NCBI GenBank assembly: GCA_036375875.1
Contig: DASVBK010000197.1
Location: forward strand, 1 to 10,928
Length of the DNA: 10,928 bases
Source: Prado023 sp036375875
Lineage (GTDB): Bacteria; Actinomycetota; Actinomycetes; S36-B12; CAIYMF01
Reading direction: 5' to 3'
Shown one piece after another: positions 1 through 6,565 of the stretch. The notes below the pieces were generated by a model. That model searched no databases, was not told the DNA's origin, and was given only the letters and a program-made list of their open reading frames with translations. Numbering within the stretch: the stretch's first letter is position 1; every line of letters begins with the position of its first letter. Position numbers and translations under genes: made by a program.

Positions 1-353
1 TCAGCGAACTCGCTCGGGTCGTAGAGCACGGAGAGCAGTGCGCCCAGGGCGATCACCGCAGGGACCAGCGACAGCAGCCCGAAGAACGCCAGCCCACCGG
101 CCAGCACCGAGCCCCGGTGCCGGGCGTACCTGGCGTAGACCGCGGCCCAGAAGCCCACGGCCGGCGCCACGGCGGGCAGGTGCCCGTCGACCCGGGCGAC
201 CGCCCGGACCATGCCGCGCGAGGCACCCTCCACCGCGGCACGGCGGGCCGGCTCGGGCAGTGCGGCGAGGTCCAGCGGCTCGGGTCGAGCACGCTGCCAG
301 GCGGTGCGCAGGCGTGCCCGAGTCCCTGCGGGGGTCCTCCCGGCAGGCCGCAC
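1..353 (-). CDS. YihY/BrkB-family inner-membrane protein, C-terminus outside window
   Basis: Partial gene: the first 117 codons are present and the rest lies beyond the left edge. The recognisable part is the first membrane segment with the family pattern, residues about 83-105, containing GSVLAGGLAFFGLLSLVP and then a hydrophobic run. This matches the 'LAyyallSLfP' signature of YihY/BrkB (formerly 'RNase BN') proteins, which are polytopic membrane proteins of uncertain, possibly transport, function. The N-terminal 80 residues are basic, Arg/Pro-rich and probably cytoplasmic. The GTG at 353-351 is the first possible start, because the argS stop TAG lies in the same frame one codon upstream. 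An ATG at codon 48 (212-210) is an alternative. No good Shine-Dalgarno is seen before the GTG, so translational coupling to argS is likely. Family call is fairly sure from the motif; function is unknown. Confidence 0.78.
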   Translation of the reverse strand, partial: MRPAGRTPAGTRARLRTAWQRARPEPLDLAALPEPARRAAVEGASRGMVRAVARVDGHLPAVAPAVGFWAAVYARYARHRGSVLAGGLAFFGLLSLVPAVIALGALLSVLYDPSEFA

Positions 354-356
354 CGG

Positions 357-2021
357 CTACATCCGCTCGGGAGCGCTGACCCCGAGCAGCCCCAGGCCGT
401 TCACGAAGACCTGCCGTGACGCCGCGCAGAGCCACAACCGGGCGACGTGCAGGTCGCCGACCGGCTCCTCACCCATCGGCAGGACGCGGCAGACGTCGTA
501 GAACCGGTGGTACTTCGTCGCCAGCGCCTCGAGGTAGCGGGCCACCCGGTGGGGTTCGCGCAGCTCGGCGGCACTGGCCACGATCCGCGGGAACTCCGCG
601 AGGACACCGAGCAGGTCCTGCTCGCGGTCGTGGGCCAGCAGGCTGGGGTCGAACCGCGACCGCCGCCAGTCGATGCCCAGCTCGGCGGCGTTGCGCAGCA
701 CCGAGGCGATGCGGGCCGAGGCGTACTGCACGTAGTAGACCGGGTTGTCGTTGCTGCGCTTGAGCAGCAGGTCGACGTCGAGCACCAACGGCGAGTCCAC
801 CGGGTAGCGGATCAGCGAGTAGCGCGCGGCGTCCACGCCCACCTCGTCGACCAGGTCGTCGATGGTGATGATGTTGCCGGCCCGCTTGCTGAGACGGACC
901 TCCTCGCCGCCCTTCACCATCTTCACGAGCTGGCCGATGAGCACCTCGATGTGCTCGTCGGGATCGTCACCGGCACACGCGGCCACGGCGCGCAGCCGGT
1001 TGACGTAGCCGTGGTGGTCGGCGCCCAGCAGGTAGATGCAGAGGTCGGCGCCCCGGGAGCGCTTGTCGACGTAGTAGGCGGTGTCGGAGGCGAAGTAGGT
1101 CAGCTCGCCGTCGGCCTTGACCAGCACCCGGTCCTTGTCGTCGTCGAAGTCGCTGGTGCGCAGCCAGATCGCGCCGTCCGCCTCGTAGACGTGGCCCTGG
1201 GCACGCAGCTTGTCGAAGGCCCGCTCGACCGCGCCCGACTCGTGCAGCGAGCGCTCCGAGTACCAGACCTCGAAGTGCGTCGCGAACCGCTCGAGGCTCA
1301 CCTGCTGGGACTCGAGCATGAGCCGGTAGCCCAGCTCGCGGAAGGCGACGAGCTGCTGGTCGATCGGCAGCTGCGTGATGCCGCGGTCGTTGGCCACGAT
1401 CTGCGCCGCCAGGTCGCGGATGTAGCTGCCGTGGTACCCCCCGTCAGGGGCGGGGCGGCCGTGTGCGGCGTTCATGATCGACTCGCCGAAGCGGTCCATC
1501 TGCACGCCGCGGTCGTTGACGTAGAACTCGCGGGTGACGTCGGCGCCCTGGGCGGCGAGCACTCGGGCGATGGAGTCCCCCACGGCGGCCCACCGGGTGT
1601 GGCCCAGGTGGATCGGTCCGGTGGGGTTCGCCGAGATGAACTCGACGTTGATCCAGCGACCGTGCTGCGAGCGACCGTGGCCGTAGTGGTCGCCCTCGAC
1701 CACGATCCGCGAGGCCACCTCGCCCTGGCTGGCGGTCTCCAGGGTGATGTTCACGAAGCCCGGCCCCGCCACCACCGCGCTGGCGATGGCCGGGCTCGAC
1801 TGCAGCTGCGCCGCCAGCAGCTCGCCGATCACGCGCGGCGGGGTGTGCGCCGGCTTGGCCAGCGTCATGGCGATGTTCGTGGCGTAGTCGCCATGCTCGC
1901 GGTTCTTGGGCCGCTCCACGGTCGCCGTGATCCGATAGCCCTTGGGCAGGCACAGCTTGTTGCCCTCGATGAGGTCGGTGACCGAGGCCGAGATCAGGGC
2001 GGCCAGGGCATCGGGAGTCAT
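357..2021 (-). CDS. argS: arginyl-tRNA synthetase (class I)
   Basis: Cytoplasmic enzyme that charges tRNA-Arg with arginine using ATP. The 554-aa length is normal for the family. Domains in order: N-terminal tRNA-binding (Add-1) domain, about residues 5-95; Rossmann catalytic core with the HIGH signature as HLGH at 138-141 (in ANPTGPIHLGHTRW); GADHHGYVNR at 333-342; the KMSKS-equivalent LSKRAGN at 377-383; and a DALR anticodon-binding domain from about 425 (SNDNPVYYVQYASAR) to the typical C-terminus LGLLGVSAPERM. The ATG at 2021 gives a full N-terminus. It is preceded by TACGAT and six bases, so the message may be leaderless. A tRNA-Arg gene lies divergently upstream, and a YihY/BrkB gene starts one codon after the stop. 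In many actinobacteria lysA and threonine genes follow argS; here they do not. Confidence 0.98.
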   Translation of the reverse strand: MTPDALAALISASVTDLIEGNKLCLPKGYRITATVERPKNREHGDYATNIAMTLAKPAHTPPRVIGELLAAQLQSSPAIASAVVAGPGFVNITLETASQGEVASRIVVEGDHYGHGRSQHGRWINVEFISANPTGPIHLGHTRWAAVGDSIARVLAAQGADVTREFYVNDRGVQMDRFGESIMNAAHGRPAPDGGYHGSYIRDLAAQIVANDRGITQLPIDQQLVAFRELGYRLMLESQQVSLERFATHFEVWYSERSLHESGAVERAFDKLRAQGHVYEADGAIWLRTSDFDDDKDRVLVKADGELTYFASDTAYYVDKRSRGADLCIYLLGADHHGYVNRLRAVAACAGDDPDEHIEVLIGQLVKMVKGGEEVRLSKRAGNIITIDDLVDEVGVDAARYSLIRYPVDSPLVLDVDLLLKRSNDNPVYYVQYASARIASVLRNAAELGIDWRRSRFDPSLLAHDREQDLLGVLAEFPRIVASAAELREPHRVARYLEALATKYHRFYDVCRVLPMGEEPVGDLHVARLWLCAASRQVFVNGLGLLGVSAPERM

Positions 2022-2027
2022 GGGCGC

Positions 2028-2033
2028 ATCGTA
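2028..2033 (-). promoter_or_regulatory. argS: putative -10 element of a leaderless argS promoter
   Basis: Read on the minus strand, TACGAT is followed by six bases and then the argS ATG. This spacing puts the transcription start at or within a base of the start codon, as in actinobacterial leaderless genes. No convincing -35 is visible. The assignment rests on spacing and a short motif only. Confidence 0.5.
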
Positions 2034-2136
2034 ATGGCGCCGATGCAGGCCGAGGTGGTGGGTTTGGCCCGGTGACGTGCGCGCGGCCGGCGGCCTGCGG
2101 GGGCGGGATCACCGGTGCGACCAGCGGGGCCCGGGG

Positions 2137-2171
2137 GGCGGCTGCGGGATTTGGGAGCACTCCCGCCCGCC
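2137..2171. repeat. imperfect inverted repeat around the tRNA-Arg promoter -35
   Basis: GGCGG (2137-2141) plus GCGGGA (2144-2149) can pair with TCCCGC (2161-2166) plus CCGCC (2167-2171). This gives 11 pairs with a 2-base bulge and an 11-base loop that contains the TTGGGA -35 box. It could be a protein-binding site, or a fortuitous repeat in very GC-rich DNA. No binding protein can be named. Confidence 0.35.
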
Positions 2172-2179
2172 GCTACCAT
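2151..2179 (+). promoter_or_regulatory. promoter of tRNA-Arg(CCG)
   Basis: TTGGGA at 2151-2156 and TACCAT at 2174-2179 are separated by 17 bases, a good housekeeping (SigA/HrdB-type) promoter. The predicted start near 2186 gives a leader of about 7 bases before the mature tRNA 5' end at 2193. It lies in the 171-bp gap between divergent argS and the tRNA. Confidence 0.65.
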
Positions 2180-2192
2180 GAGCGCACTCCTG

Positions 2193-2264
2193 GCCCCCGT
2201 AGCTCAGGGGATAGAGCGGTGCCCTCCGGAGGCATGCGCGCAGGTTCGAATCCTGCCGGGGGCA
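2193..2264 (+). tRNA. tRNA-Arg, anticodon CCG
   Basis: A complete 72-base cloverleaf. The acceptor stem is GCCCCCG (2193-2199) with CGGGGGC (2257-2263) and discriminator A at 2264. The D stem is GCTC/GAGC. The anticodon stem is GTGCC/GGCAT with one G-T wobble around the loop CTCCGGA, with anticodon CCG at 2226-2228. The variable loop has four bases, and the T arm GCAGG-TTCGAAT-CCTGC contains the canonical TTCGAAT loop. CCA is not encoded and must be added after transcription. The tRNA reads the arginine codon CGG, common in GC-rich genomes. It sits divergent from argS, the enzyme that charges it. Confidence 0.97.
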
Positions 2265-2275
2265 CCTCCGCGCAA

Positions 2276-2294
2276 CGGCCCCCTCGTGGGGCCG
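2276..2294. terminator. GC-rich hairpin between convergent tRNA-Arg and M20 peptidase genes
   Basis: CGGCCCC (2276-2282) pairs perfectly with GGGGCCG (2288-2294) around a 5-base loop. It lies 11 bases after the tRNA and 29 bases beyond the stop of the convergent peptidase gene, so it could serve both strands. There is no T tract, which is common for actinobacterial hairpin terminators. Confidence 0.55.
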
Positions 2295-2323
2295 CGCGCG
2301 TTCACCCCACGCAGGTCCCCCGC

Positions 2324-3691
2324 TCACTGCTCCGGGCTGAGCCGCTCCAGCAGCAGCGCCTCGGCCAGCGTCAGCCGGCGCAGCACCTCGAGGTCGACGC
2401 TCTCATTCGGCCCGTGCCAGGACGCGCCGGGGTCACCGGGCCCGACGACCAGGATGGTCGCCTCGGGGAACTGCGCGGCGATGTCGGCGATGAAGGGGAT
2501 CGAGCCGCCGATGCCCATGTGCACCGGGGCCACGCCGTCCCACGCCTCGGTGAACGCCTGGCGCGCGATGTCGGCGTGCGGGCCCGAGGGCACCAGCGCG
2601 GTCGCGCTGCCCGCTGCCCCGGGCACGCAGGTGATCGTGACCCCCCAGGGAGCGCAGGCGGCCAGGTGCTCGGCCAGGGCGCGCTGCGCGGCGGCCGGGT
2701 CCTGGCCGGGGGCGATCCGCAGGCTGACCTTGGCGCGTGCCAGCGGCAGGAGGACGTTGGCAGCATGCTCCGTGCGCGGCGCGTCGATGCCCAGGACGGT
2801 CACGGCCGGCAGCGACCAGATGCGGTTGGCCGCCGAGCCCTCCCCGATCGAGGCCACCTCCGGCAGCACGCCGGCCTCGGCGCGCAGCGCGGCCTCGTCG
2901 ACCTCGACGGTGGGCACGGGGCCGTGCACCAGGCCGGGCACGGCCACCCGGCCCCGCTCGTCGTGCAGGCCCGCCAGCACGCGGCACAGGGCGGTCAGCG
3001 CGTCGGGGAACAGCCCGCCGAACACGCCGGAGTGCTGCTCGCCGGTGTGCGTGCGGACCTCGACGTACACCTCGACCAACCCCCGCAGCGAGGTGGTGAA
3101 CGCCGGGATGTCCACCTGCCAGTTCGACGAGTCGGCGATGACGACCACATCGGCCGCGAGCAGCTCGGCGTGCTCGGCCAGGAAGGTCGCGAACGTGGGC
3201 GAGCCGATCTCCTCCTCCCCCTCGATGAACACCGTGATGCCCACCGGCAGCCCCTCGGGATGCGCGCTGAGCAGCGCACGCAGGGCGCCGACATGGGCCA
3301 TCACCCCGGCCTTGTCGTCCGCAGCCCCCCGGCCGTAGAGGCGGCCGTCGCGCTCGACAGGCTCGAACGGGTCGCTGTGCCAGTCGTCGAGGTTGCCCGC
3401 GGGCTGCACGTCGTGATGGGCGTAGAGCAGCACGGTCGGCGCCCCCGGCGGCGCCGCGACTCGGGCGACCACCGCCGGGGCGCCGTCCTCGGCGTCGAGC
3501 ACGCGGACGTCAGGCAGGCCGACGTCGGCGAGCAGCGCGGCCACCGCCTCGGCGCTGCGGGCGACGTCCGGGGAGTCGGCGCCGTCGCGGCTCACGCTCG
3601 GGATCCGCACGAGGTCCTCGAGGTCCGAGCGCACCCCGGGCATCACGGACTCGACGGCGGCGCGGAGCTGATCGGTGGAGCGCTGGGGCAT
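2324..3691 (-). CDS. M20-family metallodipeptidase
   Basis: Cytoplasmic zinc-dependent peptidase of the M20 (ArgE/DapE/CPG2) clan, 455 aa, of the type annotated as 'dipeptidase' in actinobacteria. It probably cleaves dipeptides or acylated amino acids; the true substrate cannot be read from sequence. All expected metal and catalytic residues are visible: HxD in AHHDVQP (H92, D94), the bridging Asp in GAADDKAG (125/126), the catalytic Glu pair in EGEEEIGS (157-164), Asp in VIADSS (D187), and the final His in SWHGPNE (H426). The lid/dimerisation domain is about 200-315. The ATG at 3691 is supported by AGGA seven bases upstream (3702-3699). It lies 84 bp downstream of the pseudoprotease gene on the same strand, with no clear terminator between them, so the two may be co-transcribed. 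Nothing looks damaged. Confidence 0.93.
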   Translation of the reverse strand: MPQRSTDQLRAAVESVMPGVRSDLEDLVRIPSVSRDGADSPDVARSAEAVAALLADVGLPDVRVLDAEDGAPAVVARVAAPPGAPTVLLYAHHDVQPAGNLDDWHSDPFEPVERDGRLYGRGAADDKAGVMAHVGALRALLSAHPEGLPVGITVFIEGEEEIGSPTFATFLAEHAELLAADVVVIADSSNWQVDIPAFTTSLRGLVEVYVEVRTHTGEQHSGVFGGLFPDALTALCRVLAGLHDERGRVAVPGLVHGPVPTVEVDEAALRAEAGVLPEVASIGEGSAANRIWSLPAVTVLGIDAPRTEHAANVLLPLARAKVSLRIAPGQDPAAAQRALAEHLAACAPWGVTITCVPGAAGSATALVPSGPHADIARQAFTEAWDGVAPVHMGIGGSIPFIADIAAQFPEATILVVGPGDPGASWHGPNESVDLEVLRRLTLAEALLLERLSPEQ

Positions 3692-3775
3692 GGCGGCATC
3701 CTGTCAGCGGGACCGCGCCGAGGCCCGCCGGCTGCGCCCACCGATCCGCCAGGGGCCCGAACCTCGGGATCCCCG

Positions 3776-5335
3776 CTACCCGACTTCGAAGGCCACGGGC
3801 ACCGAGGGGGTGCCCGCGTCGTCGTAGGCGATCACGCACACCGTGCTGGGCAGGTCGGCGGCCTCGAGGAACGCCGGCGTCCCGGTGAAGGGCACGTAGC
3901 CCTCCGCGGAGGAGCAGTCCGTGGTGCCGGCGGGGCCCGAGAGCCACGAGAAGCTGCTGTAGCGCGGTGGATCCGGCACGGGCTGCACCTCGATGCCACC
4001 GCGCACCGGCACCTGGCGCAGCTGGATCGCGCCGGCGTCGGGCGCACTGCCGGCCACGGTGATCCGCAGCGGGGTCGGCTGTTCCGGGGTGCCCACGCAC
4101 AGCAGCGCCAGACCCTGCGTCGTCGGTGCCCTGACCGTCAGGACACCATCCACGTCCGTGCTCGCGGTGCCCCAGCCGGCGGCGTCCCAGCACGCGCTGT
4201 CGGCCAGCATCTGGGCCAGCACCCCCTCGGGCCGCGGCGAGCCCGCGGCGATGCGCACCTCGACTGGTGCCCCGGCGGGCACCGTGGAGGCACCGGTGGA
4301 GGCCACGACCACGCCCTCCGGGCGCTCGAGGCCGCAGCCCTCGCCGAGCGTGAACCGGCCGTCGGGGAAGCACCCGAGCAGGACGTCGACCGGGGTGAGG
4401 TAGGTCGTGTCCGGGGCGAAGGCGACCGTCCCGCCCCCGACCTGGCACGGCCGACCGAGGGCGCAGTCCACCCCCGTCTGCGCGGCCAGCGTGGTGGTGC
4501 TCACCATCGCGATGGCCTGCCCCTGGGTGTTCAGCGCGGGTGAGCCGGCTGTGCCCTCCAGCATGCCCCGGCACCCCACCGCCCTGGTGTCGCGCAACAG
4601 CCAGGGGCCGTCGGCGAGGTCCGTCGTGACGCCCACCTCGCAGCGGCTGCCGCGCAGGTGCACCTCGTCGCCGCGAACCCCGGCCACCGGCACCCCGGCG
4701 ATCAGGACCTGGCCACCCGGGGGCAGCGGCTCGGTGACCGGCACCCCGTCGATGCCACGGGCCGCGAGGTCGGCGGGACTGGCGGCGAGGCGCAGCACCG
4801 CCAGGTCCACCCCTCGCACGGAGGCCCAGGCGATCGCGTCCACCTCCGTGGTGACCGGGGTCACCGCGCTGCCGCCGGGCACCGGGGCGAAGGTGTTGAA
4901 CTCCACGGTCACGTCCTGCACCGGCTCGTCGCGCAGCACCGTCGAGGCGTCCACGATCCCGGTGCAGCGCCCGGCGGTGATCGCGTACGCCACTGGGCCA
5001 GCAGGTCCCTCGAGCGCCAGCAGCCAGGCCGTGCAGGGCAGCGGCAGGCCGCTGACCCGCCCCACCGAGGGCAGCGTGGTGCCGCGCGACTGGCCGGCCC
5101 GCAGCAGCTCGCCTGGGGTGGTCGGGGTGGCAACCTCGGCGGTGTCGCTGCGCTGCCGGGTGAGCACCCCGTAGCCGGCGAGGGCCACGAGCAGCACCGC
5201 GATGACGGCCATGGTGAGGACGGTCATCGAGCGGCTCGTCGAGCGCTCCTGCGGCGGTGCGGGCACCCGAGCGGTCGGTTCGTCCGCCGGCCCGTCCGCC
5301 GCCTGGGGCAGCTCGGGCGGGACCGGATCGGGCAT
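3776..5335 (-). CDS. membrane-anchored trypsin-fold protein, probable pseudoprotease
   Basis: A 519-aa protein: an acidic, Pro-rich cytoplasmic tail (1-35), one membrane segment (about 37-58, TVLTMAVIAVLLVALAGYGV), then an extracytoplasmic part with 12 cysteines, an even number suited to disulfides. Residues about 95-290 resemble a chymotrypsin-type serine protease. The His-bearing TAAHC motif appears as TAGRC (120-124, Arg for His), DLAVLRL supplies the Asp-type strand (D177), and the GDSGGP/GNSGGP motif appears as GTAGSP (261-266, Ala for Ser). C101 and C124 match the trypsin disulfide next to the catalytic His. The remaining 230 residues are of unknown function. I chose the ATG at 5335 because it gives a sensible N-terminal tail and has TACCGT six bases upstream; the frame stays open to an ATG at 5410. 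The fold and substitutions come from motif reading, not alignment. Confidence 0.72.
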   Translation of the reverse strand: MPDPVPPELPQAADGPADEPTARVPAPPQERSTSRSMTVLTMAVIAVLLVALAGYGVLTRQRSDTAEVATPTTPGELLRAGQSRGTTLPSVGRVSGLPLPCTAWLLALEGPAGPVAYAITAGRCTGIVDASTVLRDEPVQDVTVEFNTFAPVPGGSAVTPVTTEVDAIAWASVRGVDLAVLRLAASPADLAARGIDGVPVTEPLPPGGQVLIAGVPVAGVRGDEVHLRGSRCEVGVTTDLADGPWLLRDTRAVGCRGMLEGTAGSPALNTQGQAIAMVSTTTLAAQTGVDCALGRPCQVGGGTVAFAPDTTYLTPVDVLLGCFPDGRFTLGEGCGLERPEGVVVASTGASTVPAGAPVEVRIAAGSPRPEGVLAQMLADSACWDAAGWGTASTDVDGVLTVRAPTTQGLALLCVGTPEQPTPLRITVAGSAPDAGAIQLRQVPVRGGIEVQPVPDPPRYSSFSWLSGPAGTTDCSSAEGYVPFTGTPAFLEAADLPSTVCVIAYDDAGTPSVPVAFEVG

Positions 5336-5341
5336 GACGCC

Positions 5342-5347
5342 ACGGTA
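5342..5347 (-). promoter_or_regulatory. putative -10 element, leaderless start of the pseudoprotease gene
   Basis: On the minus strand TACCGT is followed by six bases (GGCGTC) and the ATG at 5335. No Shine-Dalgarno is seen. The layout matches leaderless transcription and supports the 5335 start over the in-frame ATG at 5410. Confidence 0.42.
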
Positions 5348-5414
5348 CGCGACGCCGTGGGCCGGCCCGGGCCGCGCGCAAGGGTCGACGCCGGCCCCGG
5401 CGGGGCCCATCCCG

Positions 5415-5449
5415 GGCTGCCCCGCCCGCCCGGCGCCCGCGGGGCAGCC
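5415..5449 (-). terminator. hairpin terminator after the ATPase-effector operon
   Basis: An 11-bp perfect stem: GGCTGCCCCGC (5415-5425) with GCGGGGCAGCC (5439-5449), and a 13-base loop. It lies 53 bases beyond the stop of the effector gene at 5503 and upstream of the pseudoprotease start, so it separates two minus-strand units. There is no T tract. The surrounding 167-bp gap holds no other clear element. Confidence 0.6.
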
Positions 5450-5502
5450 GAGCGAGGGGCGTACCCCCGCCCGCGAAGCCCGGCCTCCCCCAGCAGGCGC
5501 GC

Positions 5503-6564
5503 TCAGCCCAGCCAGCCCCCACCTGGCGGCTGCACTGCCGAGCGGATGGCCCGCTCCTCGCGCGCCTTCGCGTCGGGGATCGGCAGGCGCGCCACGGTGA
5601 CCGTCTCGCGGAAGGTGGCGTCGGCGAACGTCCGCAGCCCGGCGCCCAGGGCCAGCGCGGCCCGCTCCCCGAACCGCACGTGGCGGTCGTGGCCGAACCG
5701 CTCCACGCGGCGGCCCTGCCCACCGCGCACCCGGTCGGGCACGAGCACCAGGTCCAGGCGCAGGTCACGATCCCCCATCGAGGCCAGGAGCCGGTGGAAC
5801 CCCGCGACCATGGCCTGCTCGTCGAAGCGCTGCCCGCGCTCCACCACATCGGTGATCGCGGTGATGATCCGCACACGGCGGCCAGGCACCATCCCGACGC
5901 GTGCGAGGAACCAGGTGAGCCCGTCGCCGCTGCCCTGCGAGTACAGGTAGCGCCGCACCGTCTGCTGCCCCACGAACTTGTCGTAGACCACGATCGGCTT
6001 GGCGTCCTGGCACAGCGGGCCGAACCGCTCGGTCCACTCCACCTCACGGTTGACGCCCTCGCGGAGCGGCGCGTCGAGCACCTGCCGCGCAGCGATGAGC
6101 ACCGCGGTCCGGCCCGCGGTCGTGATCCGGCCGATCTCCACGAGACCGCCGGGGGTCACGGCGGAGAACTCGTCCTGCGCCACGCCCAGCAGCTCGGCCT
6201 GGTCCGCCTCGACGAGGACGAGCTCGAGGTCGTCGGCGAGCTGGGCATCGATGAGCGCCGGGTCGAGGATCTCGCCGAGCGTCGAGTCCAGCGGCGGCTC
6301 GGCGATGCCCACCTGCACCCGCCGGCTGGACAGCACCACCTCCCACGCCTTGGCCAGCGAGGTCGGCAGCTGGCGCACGGCGGCCACGAAGAGGTCCAGG
6401 TGCGCCTGCGAGGTGAACACGAGCCGCCCGTGCACCGCGAGGTCCTCGAGGAGCTCCTCGTGGATCGCGCGCCGCAGCGCCGGGTCGTCGGAGCGATCGG
6501 CCAGCGCGCTGGCGGCGATGCCGACGCCGACGACGGTGCGCCTCGGCAGCTGGGCCCGGGCCAC
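5503..6564 (-). CDS. unknown protein coupled to DUF3696 ATPase, possible PLD-like effector
   Basis: A 353-aa soluble protein, not assigned to a named family with certainty. It has no signal peptide or membrane segment. The N-terminal half (about 11-170) is mixed alpha/beta with no motif I recognise. The C-terminal half contains PIVVYDKFVGQQ (190-201), strands such as RRVRIITAITD (229-239), LDLVLVPD (270-277), and then GHDRHVRFGERAALALGAGL (291-310). The HDR-strand-'GxGL' arrangement resembles the phospholipase-D-like C-terminal domain of MITD1-type proteins (HDR... GRGLD). I infer this from memory, and no HxK nuclease motif is present. Start: GTG at 6564, one base after the ATPase stop, with GGGAG just upstream inside the ATPase gene. 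The coupling implies the two proteins act together, plausibly as effector and ATPase sensor in phage defence. Confidence 0.7.
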   Translation of the reverse strand: MARAQLPRRTVVGVGIAASALADRSDDPALRRAIHEELLEDLAVHGRLVFTSQAHLDLFVAAVRQLPTSLAKAWEVVLSSRRVQVGIAEPPLDSTLGEILDPALIDAQLADDLELVLVEADQAELLGVAQDEFSAVTPGGLVEIGRITTAGRTAVLIAARQVLDAPLREGVNREVEWTERFGPLCQDAKPIVVYDKFVGQQTVRRYLYSQGSGDGLTWFLARVGMVPGRRVRIITAITDVVERGQRFDEQAMVAGFHRLLASMGDRDLRLDLVLVPDRVRGGQGRRVERFGHDRHVRFGERAALALGAGLRTFADATFRETVTVARLPIPDAKAREERAIRSAVQPPGGGWLG

Positions 6565-6565
6565 G

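Noticed and set aside
1052..2021. HLGH in place of HIGH and LSKR in place of MSKS in ArgS, considered as loss of function.
   Set aside because: Variation at these positions is common in ArgS; the rest of the enzyme is complete.
447..2075. Long plus-strand frame opposite argS (542 codons).
   Set aside because: GC-rich shadow frame: low-complexity composition and no domain, while argS on the other strand has every expected motif.
2193..2264. tRNA-Arg considered as the attachment site of an integrated island.
   Set aside because: I see no integrase and no second copy of the tRNA 3' end in the window. The genes on both sides are chromosomal in character.
2109..2327. Small minus-strand frame with 'RQDSNLRA...YPLSYGG', similar to many database proteins.
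   Set aside because: It is the antisense translation of the tRNA-Arg gene, a well-known source of spurious proteins.
2072..4543. 823-codon plus-strand open frame across the tRNA, M20 peptidase and pseudoprotease.
   Set aside because: It runs through a tRNA and opposes two well-supported genes. Its composition is typical of a shadow frame.
3510..6047. 845-codon minus-strand open frame spanning M20, pseudoprotease and effector.
   Set aside because: Out of frame with three supported genes and Arg/Ala/Gly-rich throughout; an artefact of few stop codons in GC-rich DNA.
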